A stretch of DNA of 64,000 bases from Oryzias latipes (Eukaryota; Chordata; Actinopteri; Beloniformes; Adrianichthyidae), in NCBI RefSeq assembly GCF_002234675.1, contig NC_019868.2:5860433-5924432 (forward strand). The letters are read 5' to 3'. The notes under the pieces were generated by a model. That model did not search any database. It was not told the DNA's origin and saw nothing but the letters and a program-made list of their open reading frames with translations. This document shows, piece after piece, positions 1-12,326 of this stretch. Numbering within the stretch: the stretch's first letter is position 1; the number at the start of each line of letters is the position of its first letter. The translations under genes and the position numbers were made by a program.

Positions 1-540
1 TCCTGTTTTATTTTGAAAGGTTTCCTGTTACATTGTTGCTTCGAGTTTTACTTTTGGTCCCCATCTGTCCTCATTGTTTCCACCTGTGTCTCGTCTGTTC
101 TGAATGTATTTAAGTCCTGTCCATCCCTTCCTCCAGTACTGATCCACAGTTTGATGTCCCCCCTTTTTTGAGTGTCTTAAGTTCTGAGTTTTTCTAGCCT
201 GCTCAGCAGTGGTTTAGGTTTGTACTTTTTGTTTAGTTGTTAAAGCATCTTCTCCTGGAACCTTCTGCCCCCTCCTCTCTGCGCCTGGGTGCTTCCCTCA
301 TTTCCCCTTGTGACATTATGGAGCAGCCATACATGTACCCAGCAGAGAGGGCCTTGGGAGCTGGCACAACGGACCAGGTTCTGGTGGATCCCTGAATGGT
401 CCCAGATCCCTCCGTCTTTCTTCAACTGAAGTCGTCTGGCCGTGAGAGGTGGCCGTCATGGCCGCCGCGGCCCTGATTGTGACTCCACACCTGTCCCTGT
501 GGTGGTGCCAGATGTTCTCATCAGTCCTTCCAGGACTAAA
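1..540 (+). mobile_element. Degraded LTR-retrotransposon fragment (LTR end plus leader)
   Basis: The stretch reads like the right part of a common fish LTR. It has a 'gtatttaagtcctgt' TATA/start-like block near 108-122 and a pyrimidine-rich, 'ctgcgcctgggtgcttccc'-type end near 279-298, then a terminal 'tgaca' near 311-315. The bases after it (about 318-395, beginning 'atggagcagcc') can be read as a short broken leader or gag start. The left end lies outside the window, so the boundary, strand and family are uncertain. No intact protein is encoded. Confidence 0.4.
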
Positions 541-1030
541 TACTGGTTTTACATAACAATAAATACAATTTACCTATGTAACTGATCTGCTTAATAAAAT
601 AAGAAAAAAACTATTAGCTGCCAGGAACCAAAAACTTTGGATAATTAACACTGTCCAGAAAAAAAAAGCATTTGAACTTGCACTTTTTTTTTTCTTGTAG
701 ACCCGATTGTTACAGTCGGTGATGCAGTTTTAAGTGCGTTAACAGATTGGATGTGTTACTGTGGCATACGCTATGTTTGTGTAACAATGTCAACACGCAG
801 CATTCGACTTATCCAATTGTCTTTTTCTCTTTTTCCTTCATGGATGCTGTCATCAAAGCCAAAGTGTTCTCCCCACACAGGAGAAGTTAAGGATATGGGG
901 GGGGGGGACCTCATCTCTGGCCTCACGTCTGCATTAGCCATATGTTGACATGCTTACTGTCCGTCACCTAATAGCGTCACTGCACAAACTCACTGCTAAC
1001 ATTACTTTCGCCTTGGCGCAAAGTTAATAC

Positions 1031-1351
1031 TGTAGCGACCTGGTTGTTAGCCCCGCCAAGCCATCAAGACTCATGGGAAGTGTGAAATATTGTGGATTGA
1101 ATCCTTTAGCATCACTGAGAGAGCTGTGAAGAGAAGTGAGGTTCGTGTTGTTTCGCTGTTTGTGTGAGTTCATAATAAATGAGTTTTGATGCCGGAAAGG
1201 AGATGGAGTAATCTATTTCTCTGTCTGCTCTCTCTCTGAGACTGTTTGAGGGCGAGTGGAGTATGGGGCAAGGACAGTCTTAGCAGTTGGTTAATTAGCA
1301 TTTCGACTCTTGTTTCCCCGCCACGAGTGACAAAGCAGCTGGGTCGTTACA
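1031..1351. mobile_element. Solo LTR (321 bp)
   Basis: The segment starts TGTAGCGACC and ends GGTCGTTACA, which are inverted complements with one mismatch and give the TG...CA ends of an LTR. An AATAAA-type signal lies near 1172. No gag or pol coding flanks it, so it is most simply a solo LTR left by recombination. I see no clean target duplication: the left flank is 'aatac' and the right flank 'atgca'. Confidence 0.6.
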
Positions 1352-1464
1352 ATGCATATATGCGGGGAAAAAAAAAACCGTACCGAATGGTACAGAAGTG
1401 AACCGAACCGAAACTGCCGTACCGAAACGGTTCGGTTCAACTATGTGTATCGTTACACCCCTAT
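1352..1464. mobile_element. hAT-like terminal remnant
   Basis: A run of 'accgaaccgaa'-type direct and inverted repeats leads into 'gtatcgttacacccct' at about 1448-1463. This is the complement of the CAGGGGTGTAACG terminus seen on widespread vertebrate hAT elements. Only one end is recognisable. The solo LTR lies directly to its left and may have split or replaced the rest. Confidence 0.45.
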
Positions 1465-1658
1465 TGTTTAATAAAACATTTTTCGTTCACTTATATATAC
1501 AGTTATTAATCTAAAAGATTGGAAAAATAAAAGCCTTATCCAAGATCCTGTCTAATTAGGGATGTCAGTCTTGCACCTTAACAACTCAGCTGTCATCATA
1601 TGGTCTGATGAGAATGGATGCTGAACGACTCAAACTGAAACAAACAAGGGGAGCTTTG

Positions 1659-2032
1659 GATGTGTCTGAATTCCTTCACTACTCACTACATAGTGTTTCT
1701 ACCATTTTGCAGTGCTGTTTGAATTTACAATTTTAAAATTTTTGTGCCTTACAATTTTCCCACAAGTCTAGAGAATATAGACCACAATGCGTTGTGTTTG
1801 AATGATTTTTGTGGGGGAAAAGGTTTTTTTTTTGTGTATATATATATTTTTATAACCATCCACATTTTCATCATCAAAACACAGATTTTAAATCGGTGAT
1901 ATCATATTTGCCTTAAAACAAAAAAAAGTAGTGAGCATAGTGTCTGAGTTGAAAATCGAGGGCAAAGGTTAGCCCCACACAAGATCGTTTTTTTATATAA
2001 TAGTTGGAGAGTAGGGAGGGAATTCTGACACT
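1659..2032. mobile_element. MITE copy 1, 'tgtgtctgaattcc' family
   Basis: It begins TGTGTCTGAATTCC (1661) and ends GGAATTCTGACAC (to about 2031), a terminal inverted repeat. Internal sequence matches the second copy at 13049-13468, including 'gaatatagaccacaatgc'. It has no coding capacity and its superfamily is unassigned. Confidence 0.6.
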
Positions 2033-2603
2033 TTTCCTAGCTAACTTGGCTAGGATAATATAACTTAGCTAACTATTCCCACTTAGGTTTAGGGGCTAAA
2101 AACTGTAGTAATTGCTAAAAGAAGCCATCATTTGTGTATCTAACGCTCAAAAATGTGCTCTTTCTGCCAACTAGAACCCAGTAACTCAGATTTAACCAGC
2201 CAGACCAAAACAAAGGTCTCCTGTCAGCCTGATCAAACACTGGTAAGATAACACTGTCTGTGCTTTCAGGCCACACAGCCAAACTCAGCCTCTTCTCAGA
2301 CAGCTGGCATGCACTCACAAACACACATAAAAGACATTCAACCTTATGTGTAGAGTTATTGATTGTGTCCACATTCCAAAGAGCTTTTTCTTTTTGAAAA
2401 CAGAATGACACATTGTTTTCCATTGAGTTTGTTTCGAGGTGGGTTCACAACCCCGATTCATTCTTACAGCATGTGTCTTCACTATTTTAAATAATATATT
2501 TATATTTATAAATCCTAATAATTTGTCATAGGAACAGTAGAAGAGTTGGGCTTTTTGCTCATGGCAAAAGTGATCTAAGTCCTAATCTCATAATTGTAGT
2601 TTC

Positions 2604-3613
2604 TTAAAACCCCACTCCGTTCATCTTTTGATCCATTGTAAAAGCGTTCCAAGTGGCATTTTATTTATGTTTATGCTATTTTTTAGCAATTTTTTAAAGA
2701 ACTGTGTTGCACGCTGAAGTAAGCCTCCCCTTGTTTCCCACGATCCCTTTATTTACACTCTTTCCTGCTAGCTTACAGCTCCTGACAAAGCTGAGCTAAC
2801 ATTAGCGGTGCAACATGAACGGCAAGCAATATTGGAGCTATCCAGCCGTACAGTTTGAGCCAGATGCCAATATAGACAAGGAAAAATAAGACAGTTTTGG
2901 ATCTATTTGTCTGCAAGTGCATCTAAAGCAGGGGTGTCAAACTCATTTTCACCGAGGGCCACATCAACATAGTGTCTGTCCTCAAAGGGCCGGATATAAC
3001 TTATACATGTAACTAAATGTAATGAAAATAAATGTAACTACTCCTTAATGTTAAATTACTCATTTATCTATTTATTATAACTTTTTAAAGTGACAAATAC
3101 AGTTGCATAGAAAACATACGTTTGCTTGTTACTCTAGCATAAATCCTTTTCCATTTGATTCTGTCAGGTTAGGTTATATGGACAGTGTTTAAGTTCCAAT
3201 GTATCTTTCCCATATTTCAAGTCTGATTACCCCTAGATATAAATAAATAAACACCAATTTTTGTTATTACTTAAAAGCTTTTATGCTCTCGCGGGCCACA
3301 TGAAAAGACATGGAGGGCCGCATTTGGCCCCCGGGCCTTGAGTTTGACACATGTGATCTAAAGGATTGGAGCAGAGCAGGGAGACTTTGGCCCGCCCATT
3401 GCAGTTTCTTCATCACAACTGAGAGCTTTGCCAAAGGGCTTTTTTTTATCTGCTCCTGAGATCACCATGATTTGAGTAAAAAAATATGTAGAAATGCAGT
3501 TTCAAGCACAAATTCTGCTATACATACTGTATGTCCTCCATCATGATACACAGGCACATTTATAATTTTTCAAACTTGTTAAAAACACCCAAAACACTGG
3601 AGTGGGTCTTTAA
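2604..3613 (+). mobile_element. TTAA-flanked non-autonomous element, copy A (host of a nested hAT)
   Basis: TTAA at 2604 is followed by AACCCCACTCC, and GGAGTGGGTCT precedes TTAA at 3610-3613. The TTAA target and CCC-rich inverted ends suggest a piggyBac-like MITE. Its interior is interrupted by the hAT at 2929-3355; without that insert the element is about 575 bp. Related copies lie at 35957-36564, 38607-38790, 52517-53153 and 60524-60905. Confidence 0.65.
2929..3355 (+). mobile_element. hAT-type MITE with perfect 8-bp target duplication
   Basis: Starts CAGGGGTGTCAAACTCA and ends TGAGTTTGACACATGTG, inverted repeats at the two ends. It is bounded by ATCTAAAG at 2921-2928 and again at 3356-3363. 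An 8-bp duplication and a CAGGGGTGTC terminus are hallmarks of hAT non-autonomous elements. It inserted into TTAA-element copy A, so it is the younger of the two. Confidence 0.85.
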
Positions 3614-4214
3614 GCGTTGTTCTAGGGGGCATGCATATGTCTGAGTGCAGATGTTCTACCTACAGAGGGCCCTGCATCTTTCTCCAGGTTACTTGGGTCC
3701 ACATCCTGCTTCTCTGGTTGAGCTCCATACAACATGTTGACTGTTTTATGGGTCATGACTAAAAGGACAAGAAACTCAGTTACCAGCAGTCAAAACAGTT
3801 TTTTTATGTAGAGTGGGTACTGCCTTAGAGATGGGGTGAGAGGCTTGGTTACCCTGGAGAACCTCACAGCAGAGTTGCTGCACCTCCACATAGACATGAG
3901 TCAGCGGTCAGTGGTTTGAGCATCTGTTTTGTTTGACTCAGAGTGCGTGGGACACATTTGTCCATCCCTTTGTCCAGCAGTCTAACCAAAGGTACCCAGA
4001 TATCCCTCTTCCTGAAGGGGGGGTGGGGTCCTAAGGCGTTCCCAGGCCTGCCGAGAGATGTAGTCTCTCCAGTGCTCCCTTAGAGATAGGTTGAGAAGCT
4101 CGGAGGAGAGCCGCTGCTCCTCTAAATTGAGAGGAGACAGTTCTGGTCTGGCATCTGGTCCAAATATCTCCTGGATGCCTCCTTGGGGAGGTGTTCCAGG
4201 CATATCCAACTGGG

Positions 4215-4556
4215 CGGAGACTTATAATAATAATGGATTGGATTTATCTGCGCTTTTCAAGACACTCAAAGTGCTTACAGTTTGTCCATTATTCATTCAC
4301 TCCTCATTCATACTTGGTGATGGTAGCTACTGTTGTAGCCACAGCTGCCCTGGGGTAGACTGACAGAGGCGTGGCTGCCATTTCGTGCCTACGGCCCCTC
4401 TGACCATCACCGGGAGCATTCATGCACATTCACACACCAGTGGAGCCACACTGGAGGCAAGGAGGGTGAAGTGTCTTGCCCAAGGACACAATGACATTTT
4501 GGCTGGTGGGAGCGGGGATCGAACTGCCAACCACCTGAGCCACTGTCGCCCCCAAA
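4215..4556 (+). repeat. Dispersed fish repeat, 'gcgctttt...cttgcccaaggaca' type
   Basis: The order is 'gcgcttttcaagacactcaa', a middle with 'cacattcacacaccag', then 'cttgcccaaggaca' and 'gcggggatcgaactgccaac'. The same order is found at 59105-59343 and in an inverted pair at 28726-29040. The block is common in fish genomes. No open protein is supported. Confidence 0.6.
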
Positions 4557-6395
4557 CTTTGGGGAAACTTTGGGGACACGACTTTGGGGACACATTTGCA
4601 ATTTGTCAAAACAGATCAAGATGAGTAAAATGTAGGTTTTTATTTCACCCTTTGGGACACAGCTGTCCAACCCTGATCTTACAGATCTACCATGGTGCCT
4701 GTTTTCCACTTCTTCCTTCTTTCGCTGCTGCTGATAACGTGACTTGACTTGGTCCAGGAAATCAGTGGCAAGAAGTGCAGGGAGAGCTGGGAAAAACAAG
4801 CGGAGTGGTAAATCTGACCTGACAATCCTCATATGTAGTCTAAAATGTATCTTGTCTTTATGCAAAACTTTTAAATCAGAAATAAAAATGAAAACAGTCA
4901 GAAGGAAAATAAACCATGGTTCTAGATAAAGACCATACAGACTGTAGGTATTACAGAAAGCAATGGTGAAGCAAACCTAAATCTAGTGGGATTGTGTTCA
5001 TGGGAAGTTTCTTGCAGTAACTCAACAAATGGATTTCAGCATTTCTTATGCGCAACAGAAAAAAAAGATTGGAACAGCAGATGGAGGAAGGAACAAAACT
5101 AAACACAACCTGAGGACAACACAAAAAGAAACAACTATACATGACCTCAATGACCTAAAGAATACAAACAAATAAACTGATTAAAAGCATCAGTCCAAAA
5201 TTAGTGTGCATTTCATATATATTTTACTTCCGGTTTCTCCTTCAAATTCTCCTTTAAATGAAGCACTTTAAACCCTGCTCGTCCCATAGATATTTACTGG
5301 ATAAAAATGGAAAGGAAAAGCTGCTAAAAGCGAAAGAAATTCTTAGTAGCCAGCTAGTCATCTTTGTACAAAATATGTTAGAAGTTCAACAATAAAATTG
5401 TTGAAAATAGCAATATAAACAAGAAGTTATATTTTTAATTCTTGTTAAGGCTCTGGCATGTCTAAGAGTGACAGCGCAAATATCACCTTTTGGGAGTGTC
5501 TTGACAAGACTGGAACTTCTCTCTGTTTACCCCCAAATCTAGCAGGATATTTCTCCTTAACAAAAAATTAGGAAAAATAAGCAATGGTGGAAAAGTGGAC
5601 TGGAGCAGCATTTAGGTCTTGCTTTTCACCTATACTTGAGTTGAGGGTATAGCATCTCACTTGAATAATTTTAGCACTACTCTCTCAGGTACCTAAACTA
5701 AGAAACAGCCACAAGCTCTAACAATTAAATTGTAATCTAAGCACCTAATTTATAAAAATCCAAAATAAAGACTGCAAAATTGCATGCACATATACATTTC
5801 ACATACTACTTAGTTACGATTTTGCCAGCAGGCACAAATCAAACTAACTAAATGAGGATAAAGTGTGTTCTCTGGACTGTGCATGTTAGATCTATCCACT
5901 CAAGAGAATGAGTGCAAGAAATATGATGCTGCTGCAACAAAGGACATTTTGTGCAGGTCTTTGAGATGGTTTGCTTTTATTAAAGTTATGGCGGCTTTCT
6001 GTGACACTTTGTTAAGGCGGGATGCTTTGGTCTTTGCAGGGCACACCTGGATCTGCGTTCATCATGGCTAAAACTCCCTTCATAGGAAGGATCAAAGATG
6101 GGATGGAAGTGACGATTTTCCTCCACAGTGCAGCAGCAGGAGTCTGAGAGCAAGAAGAGTGTTGGGAATGTGAAGGAGAGGAGCCAACAGTCCACAAAAG
6201 AAATGCCAAAGGTAAAATTGGGACATTGGAAAAATTAAAAGATTTGGTTCATTTTCCCTATAATTGGCATAACCTGTTCCATATTCCATCCAAAACCTTC
6301 AAAAATATAACGCTGGATATCTCATTTGTATCATAAAATTTTCCTTTGATATTAACATCAATAGATGCGCTCTCTTTAGGACAATTTTTTTTCAG
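4557..6395. other. Intergenic DNA, no gene seen
   Basis: AT-rich sequence. The short open frames here lack codon bias, domain motifs or splice context. I see no RNA gene or clear repeat boundary. Confidence 0.5.
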
Positions 6396-6532
6396 TAAAC
6401 CCCTTGTGCTATCCTAGCCACTTTAACATTGGGAGTTGGGTCATCTAGACCCACTAGACAGTGCTCTGAACCTTTTTTCTTCAATGATTTGTGAACCTCA
6501 CTGGTGTCCATGGATTACATGAAATCTTTCCA
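6396..6532 (-). mobile_element. TTAACCCTTGTGC-type MITE, partial copy
   Basis: Begins 'taaaccccttgtgctatcct' and matches, in inverted orientation, the element at 52254-52475, including 'gggtcatctagacccactag'. Similarity stops near 6532, so the other end is missing. TTAA/CCCTTG ends suggest a piggyBac-like family. Confidence 0.6.
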
Positions 6533-7180
6533 AAGAAGAACTAATGAAGAACCAAAATGAGTGACAAAGTAGATGACCTGAAAAGCAGACTCTTAAAAAC
6601 ACAGAGAAACATTTATGCAAATCAATACAACTAGATAAACCTAAACCTGGTCTGAATGACGGGAAAAACGTGAAAACAAAACAAGACACAGAAATGAAAT
6701 TGACAAACCAACAAAGGGCACAATCCTTACAGTCTCCTCCTTAAAACTGTGACTCCGGTTTGTAAATTCCATTCAACATGTTTTTAAAATCAATTCTGCA
6801 TGCTTTTGTTCACACAAACTTGTATATCGAGCCGTAGACTTAGCATAACCTTTAGTCTGGTTAACATCTGCTTTTGTTTGAAGTCAAAAATAACAATCAA
6901 CTGTTGATCAAGTGTTTCTGGGGCATCTATCTATAAAAATGTTTATGCGTTTTGATCAGAAAATCTATTTTGTTTGTATACCAAATATTTTGTTGGTGAA
7001 ATAACAAGATATTTCAATATATTGAGCAACAATGTATTGACAATATATTCCATATGTGGAAATAATATATTTTTGAGTATATTAAAATGCGGCAATTATT
7101 ATCATTTTTCTACATGGTAATATACAATGCAATGTATTGTGATGTATTTATACTGAAATTTCCTACAAACCAGACCATGA
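6533..7180. other. Intergenic DNA, no gene seen
   Basis: AT-rich; no coding frame, RNA gene or repeat boundary recognised. Confidence 0.45.
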
Positions 7181-7447
7181 TAGATGTGGCCAGGACAAAC
7201 TGGATTTTTGCTGTAGAAGATGGTCAGCAGCTCCTGAGGCAGGTTGAACTTCTTGAGTTTGTCGCAGGCAGTACAACCTCTGCTGAGCCTTTTTCTGGAG
7301 TAAGTCAATGTGAGAGGTCCACTTAAGGTCCCGTGAGATGGAAGACCCTAGGAACCTGTGTGAGTCTGTTGAGGGGACAGTGGTGTTGAGAATTGTGAGT
7401 GGGGGGTGTGTGGTAGGGGGGTTCCTCCTGAAGTCCACATATATCAC
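7163..7447 (-). pseudogene. LINE reverse-transcriptase fragment (Rex/Babar-like), frameshifted
   Basis: On the minus strand, 7447-7163 reads VDFRRNPP, then FLGSSISRDLKW and KKAQQRLYCLRQ. These are the post-catalytic RT and thumb motifs of fish non-LTR retrotransposons, which bear 'FLG..IS.DLKW...KKAQQRLYFLRQL'. The family continuation KFNLPQELLTIFYS is found in a different frame (about 7265-7210), so there is a frameshift inside the fragment. The endonuclease, the catalytic YADD box and the 3' tail are missing. It is a dead, 5'- and 3'-truncated copy. The exact clade is less certain than the LINE call. Confidence 0.75.
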
Positions 7448-8394
7448 ATATGTGTGATATATTTTCTAATATATTGTAATATGTATGCATATATAAATAT
7501 GTTTTTGTGAGGGTTAGGGTTATTATTATACAGTTGTGCACTCTTTGCTCATTTCAAGTTGTGCTGTGCACAGCTCTGGGGTAGCTTATCTTCTGTATTA
7601 ATCTGGTGTTGATCCACTGTGGCTCTGCCTGGAAGCTGTAGTCCAGTCAGGAATTCAGAGTTGTGACAAGGTTTATGTTGGCCGAACTGCCTGAAACTGA
7701 AGCAGAGCGTTGCAAAGCAGTCAAATAAATCATCTTAATAGAAGGATGGTGCAGGGAAAGACAAACAAACAGACTTTTACAAAATTGTGTTTCCAGCCAT
7801 CATTTTTCTCTGTCTGGTGAGCCACAATGAGAGAGGCACAAAAAGTGGCCCAGATATGAACAAACACACAGAAGAAGTGGCCACAAATGCTAACTACACA
7901 CCAGATTTTCTTTAAGTGAATTTATTGTAAAGGCTTTAGTTGAAGATTGGATTCCTAAGTGTCATTATGTGGCCAGAAGTTACATTCACAACCACAAGCG
8001 GTTAGAGCTGCATAACAGCCAATTTTCTATAGGCTGATATTTTTTCAAATAATAATCATCAAAAAGGGGGTCAGAGGGAAAACAATGAGTAACTGACCCA
8101 AAGCTAAGAGTGAGAAAACTCACATTCTCCTCCAACTTTGTAACATTCCCACTGCTGCTTTTGGTTTTGGACTGAATTTGGGACGGCAAAAAAAAAAGTC
8201 AAAACCTCAACTCAGGAACGGACATTTGTGAACAGGGTTGACCTTTGAAACATGAAAACAAAGTAAGGGTGGAACAGTGGTTTTGCCATTCTCAACCCAA
8301 CAGCCTCAGGGTTAAAACTTTGGCTGTAGGGAAAAAGACCAGCACGTTTAGAGGCTAAATCATGATTTCCAAAGACATGAATCAACAACATCTG
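7448..8394. other. Intergenic DNA, no gene seen
   Basis: A short AT-palindromic stretch around 7435-7510 ('tatatcacatatgtgtgata') borders the LINE fragment. Nothing else recognised. Confidence 0.4.
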
Positions 8395-8565
8395 CACGGT
8401 GGAGCAGTGGTTAGTTTGCATGTAGTTTTTGTATGGCCTTGTGACGGACTGGAGACCTGTCCAGGATGTACCCGTAACCCCACCTTTGCCCAATAGTGGC
8501 TGGGACAGGCGACCCTGTAACCCTGAAAGGGTTATAGCGGGTTTAGAAAAAGGAAGGATTGAGCA
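8395..8565 (+). repeat. Degraded fish SINE-like repeat
   Basis: A head 'cacggtggagcagtggttag' is followed by 'gagacctgtccaggatgtac', 'aatagtggctgggacaggc' and 'agcgggtttagaaaaagga'. This is the order of a very common fish dispersed repeat, with the central part deleted. It is non-coding. Confidence 0.6.
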
Positions 8566-10868
8566 GAGTGGGAATTCAAACACAATACAAATCTCGATTA
8601 AACTCGGGTCCTTGAAGCCCTGTTGGTTCAGCCGTTCAGATTCTTGGCAGAACCCAAATCAATCTTTGCTCTGAACTGAGAGCAATGTCCCATCACAATC
8701 CATGTCATCTGAAGGCATATTGGATCATAAGGCAGTTTCACAACAACACACGACTCATTTGTTTTCTCTAATGGACACCGTTGTCTTCTTACGCACCAAC
8801 ATGGAACATGTCAAAGACTCCTTTTGACTCTTGATGAAGGCAGAGAAATGCGAGTTTCAGTCCATTTGTTTTTCTTTATGGAGTTTATCTTTTTAGCTGG
8901 TCGTGTCAATGTAGCATTGTTTCTGCCACCCAAAAACTGCCCAAAGAAAAAGCAATTTGGAAATCCCAGATCAGATGCGTGTCACTTGTTGACTTGTCAC
9001 TCACTGAGCGATCACCTTGCTGAAGGCTTTGCAAGGAGATGGAAGCTGCCATGAGAGAATCAAACCGGGCAGATAACTCTCCTTAGCAACTTGGAAAATG
9101 ATGTGACAAAAATATATCTGACCCTCTCTCCCACCCGCCGTTCTTCATGAATCAACAGCACCAGTGAGTATCAATAGAAGGAATGCCACTTTGGCAAACT
9201 CCATGGGAAGGAAGTTTGACTGAAGTGACAAGTGAACCTCTGACTGTATGATAAGGGTTCTCCAGTTGGACTCATAGCCTTTGGGGAGAGGTTTTATAAA
9301 TCTGAATCTTGAATAGAATCAGAAAAGAATGTATTCTCCATTGCAGACACAAAGGTTACTTCGTCCAGTCTAGTAACAATACCGCAAGGACAAATCCTCA
9401 AACATGGGCTCATGCGCTTCATGACTTCTTTTTAGGACCATGATAGCAAGACTACTGTAGGATATGGACAAACCAAAAAGAACACCCAGAAATTAGAGTT
9501 CGTATTTTTATGTTAGCTAAAGAAGTCTATAGATGTGATTCTATTGGTTAAAATTTACATGGAGACCCCCCGAAAGCAGGATAAGCACAATGTACAATGT
9601 ACCGAAGATGGGTTTTGACAGCAGTAGCTGCAGGCGAGAAGAAATTTGAAACTCCAGCACAGAGGATGGAAATGGGTGGTGGGTTCTAAACCTGGCAAAA
9701 TAATACTTTGGGAGGATCTATCATTAATTTCTATGGATCAGGACAACTTGCGCAAAATAAACTAGGTTAAACTACATTTGACATGAACAAAAAACAGCAG
9801 AAAAAGTTTTATACTAATTCTAGTAGGACCTTGTTTAGCCTAGAAAACAAACAACATAGTTTGTAGACAATAAGAACATATAGATGTAGTAATTGAAGCT
9901 GTTTCCCCTCCACAGCAGGCTTCTTTTGATTCCGTTTTTTGGTCCTTCTTTCAGGGATTTGTCTTTTCTCCTGTAAGCATTTTTCTTTGAGTACTTCACT
10001 TCTCTACCACATTTCTAAAACATGTAAGAAATTGACTGGCAGCCTTTCCAGGCTGTACTGCTCCATAAGAGTCCTTGTAACCCTCAAACTCAAGGGGGTG
10101 CCACTGATGAATGGTTAAACTGTAAACCATTAAAAAGTTGCATGCTCGACCTGTTTTTTCTAGAGGCGCAATAAATTAATAATAAAGGCTTTAGTACTAA
10201 TTTTATATCAGTACATTAGTAAAGCACAAGTCAAGCCCTGCCTGCAGCTGTGAAACATTTATCCAGTTAGTCCTTCACAGTGTTTAAAGAAGAACTGATT
10301 TTCAGGGAAACATCCACTAATGAAGACACATAGAGATAAATAAAGACAATTTGCCTATTCCGTGAATTCCAATTTAAGAAGTGATCTAACAGTCTGCTGG
10401 TAAGAAAAATTCAGCAACAATGGGCTATGACCCATTTTAAATAAAGCAAGGGCTCGGCAGAGTGATGTAATCACATGATTAAATAAATACAGAAAGAGTG
10501 CACCTCTGTTCTCTACTTATCTCCATTGCATTTTAGCTCATGCTGTTTCTTAAAAGGAAAATAAGCTTTGCAGTTTTGAAACACAGGTGTTACTTTCTTT
10601 TTTTTAAATCCCATGCTGGAACACTGATTTGAATGAAGAGACATGATACTTGACATTATCAAATAGATTTTCAGCTTCCAGTGTTATTTAAGAGTTTTTT
10701 CTGTGCAAATCCATGGGCTCAATACAGATGTGTTAACATTACTACTAAGGTGGTATATTTTGGGTTTAAGCCCCAGTTAAAAGATTCCTCCTTTTGTCTT
10801 ATATGTTTTATAATACATTTCCTAAAGTTAAAAGTTCATGATTTTTTATGCATTTTCTTGGTTATTTT
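8566..10868. other. Intergenic DNA, no gene seen
   Basis: About 2.3 kb of AT-rich sequence. Open frames are short and lack recognisable domains. No RNA gene, array or terminal-repeat pair was found by reading. Confidence 0.45.
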
Positions 10869-10869
10869 G

Positions 10870-12326
10870 TTTTGTAATTTTATTCTGTTTTTATATATTT
10901 TTTTAAATTAATTTTAAACTTTCTTTTGTCTTTCAAATTCACCATATTCAGCAGACATCTCCTCCAATAGCACCTTAAAAATCCTGTGCTGTTTTGCTTT
11001 GCAGCTGAGGTTGTTTACGATTTTCAGAATAAGAGTCATTATATGTCCAGAGCTAATCACTTCTGCACATAAGGCCTGCTGGTGAATGACGCAGCAGTAA
11101 TGCAGACATTTTGGAAAGTCTGGGTCAGCTTTACAGTGAGTGATGAAACCTGTTTGACGGTCAATCATAGCAGGAGCCCCGTCTGCAGGTATGGCTACCA
11201 GCTTTTCTAATGGTACCTTTTTCTGCACAAAAACTCCTTCACCGTGTTATACATTTCAACTCCTCTTGTAGTTGTCTGTCAGGGCAGATGTGTCAGGAGT
11301 TCTTCTCTTGTGGAAACCAAAAGCTATGCTGTACTGTTGCCGTCCACAGACTCATCACACTGGACGTTAAACCACCTGCACTTTGCAAGATCCCGGTCCA
11401 GCTAATTGGCCAAGTTATCAGACATAGCTGACACTCATCTAGACATTGTAGTGGAAATTGAATGAGTTCTATTGTTCTCATCCTTAGGGACAGTGATAGC
11501 AATTATCATCATTGCTTGTTTCTTAATCTGATAAAAACCTTCTTCTCCTTAATGAGAAAATGAGCAGGTCTAAACGAGGCTTAGATTTAAGAATTTTTTT
11601 CATGCTATATGCAAAAGTCTTTGTCCCTTAAGGCAACAGATTACAGTCCCCCCACCCCCCACAGGCTGCTGTCATATTAACATTAGCTTGGAGCTCCAGA
11701 ATGGACAAGAAAGAACGACGAGAATGGCTCGAGCAGGGCGTTGCTCACGGGGCGGTCGCTCGTGCCAGGCGGTGGCACGTGCTCGGGCCCGCTAAATGCT
11801 ACTTGTAGCTTTAAACCGCTTTGCAAGATCCAGGTCCACCTGATCAGCCAAGTTATCAAACATAGCTGACACTTGTCTATACATTGTAGTGGAAATTAGA
11901 TCACTTCTATTTTTCACATCTTTAGGTACAGTGTTAGTGATTATCATCATTGCTTGATTGACAACTTTTTAATCTGAAAAGGCCTTCTGGATTAGAAAAT
12001 GAGCGGGTCTGAACAAAGCTTCGGTTGAAATTTTTTTTTCATGCTATATGCAAAAGTCTCTGTCCTTAAAGCCAACAGATTACAGCCCCCCACCCCCCAC
12101 CTACTGGCTGCTGTCATGTTAACTGTAGCTTGCAGCTCCAGAATGAAGAAGGAAGTACGACATGAAAAAGCTTAAGCAGGGTGTTTCTCGCGGGGTGGTC
12201 GCCCGTGTCAGGCGGTCGCACGTGCTCGGGCCCGCTAAATGCTACTTGTAGCTTTAATTGTGTTTTGTAATTTTATTCTGTTTTTATATTTTTTTTTAAT
12301 TAATTTTAAACTTTCTTTTGTCTTTC
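10870..12326. repeat. Tandem duplication around the hAT pseudogene
   Basis: Block 11382-11815 is repeated at 11819-12257. Both run from 'ctttgcaagatcc' to 'gctcgggcccgctaaatgct' and 'acttgtagcttt'. A separate 65-bp block at 10870-10934 ('gttttgtaattttattctg...') recurs at 12262-12326. The order X, coding, U1, U2, X' is what a multi-copy tandem array with one internal deletion would leave. The two U copies differ at many sites, so the duplication is old. Confidence 0.8.
10914..11505 (-). pseudogene. hAT-family transposase pseudogene (ZBED5/GTF2IRD2-like)
   Basis: The intact part (11228-10914, 104 codons) carries KLVAIPADGAPAM, GFITHC, then HYCCVIHQQALC and KIVN. This matches the central DDE region of hAT transposases related to vertebrate ZBED5, GTF2IRD2 and SCAND3-type proteins, where a catalytic Asp sits in 'TDGAPSM' and 'CxxHQ' follows. 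Upstream, 11502-11229 still shows FPLQCLDE and CDESVDG-like remnants of the 'FSLALDEST' block, but with stops and frame changes. The N-terminal zinc finger and the C-terminal dimerisation domain are not seen. The gene is dead, and its upstream part merges into a tandemly duplicated block. Confidence 0.75.
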
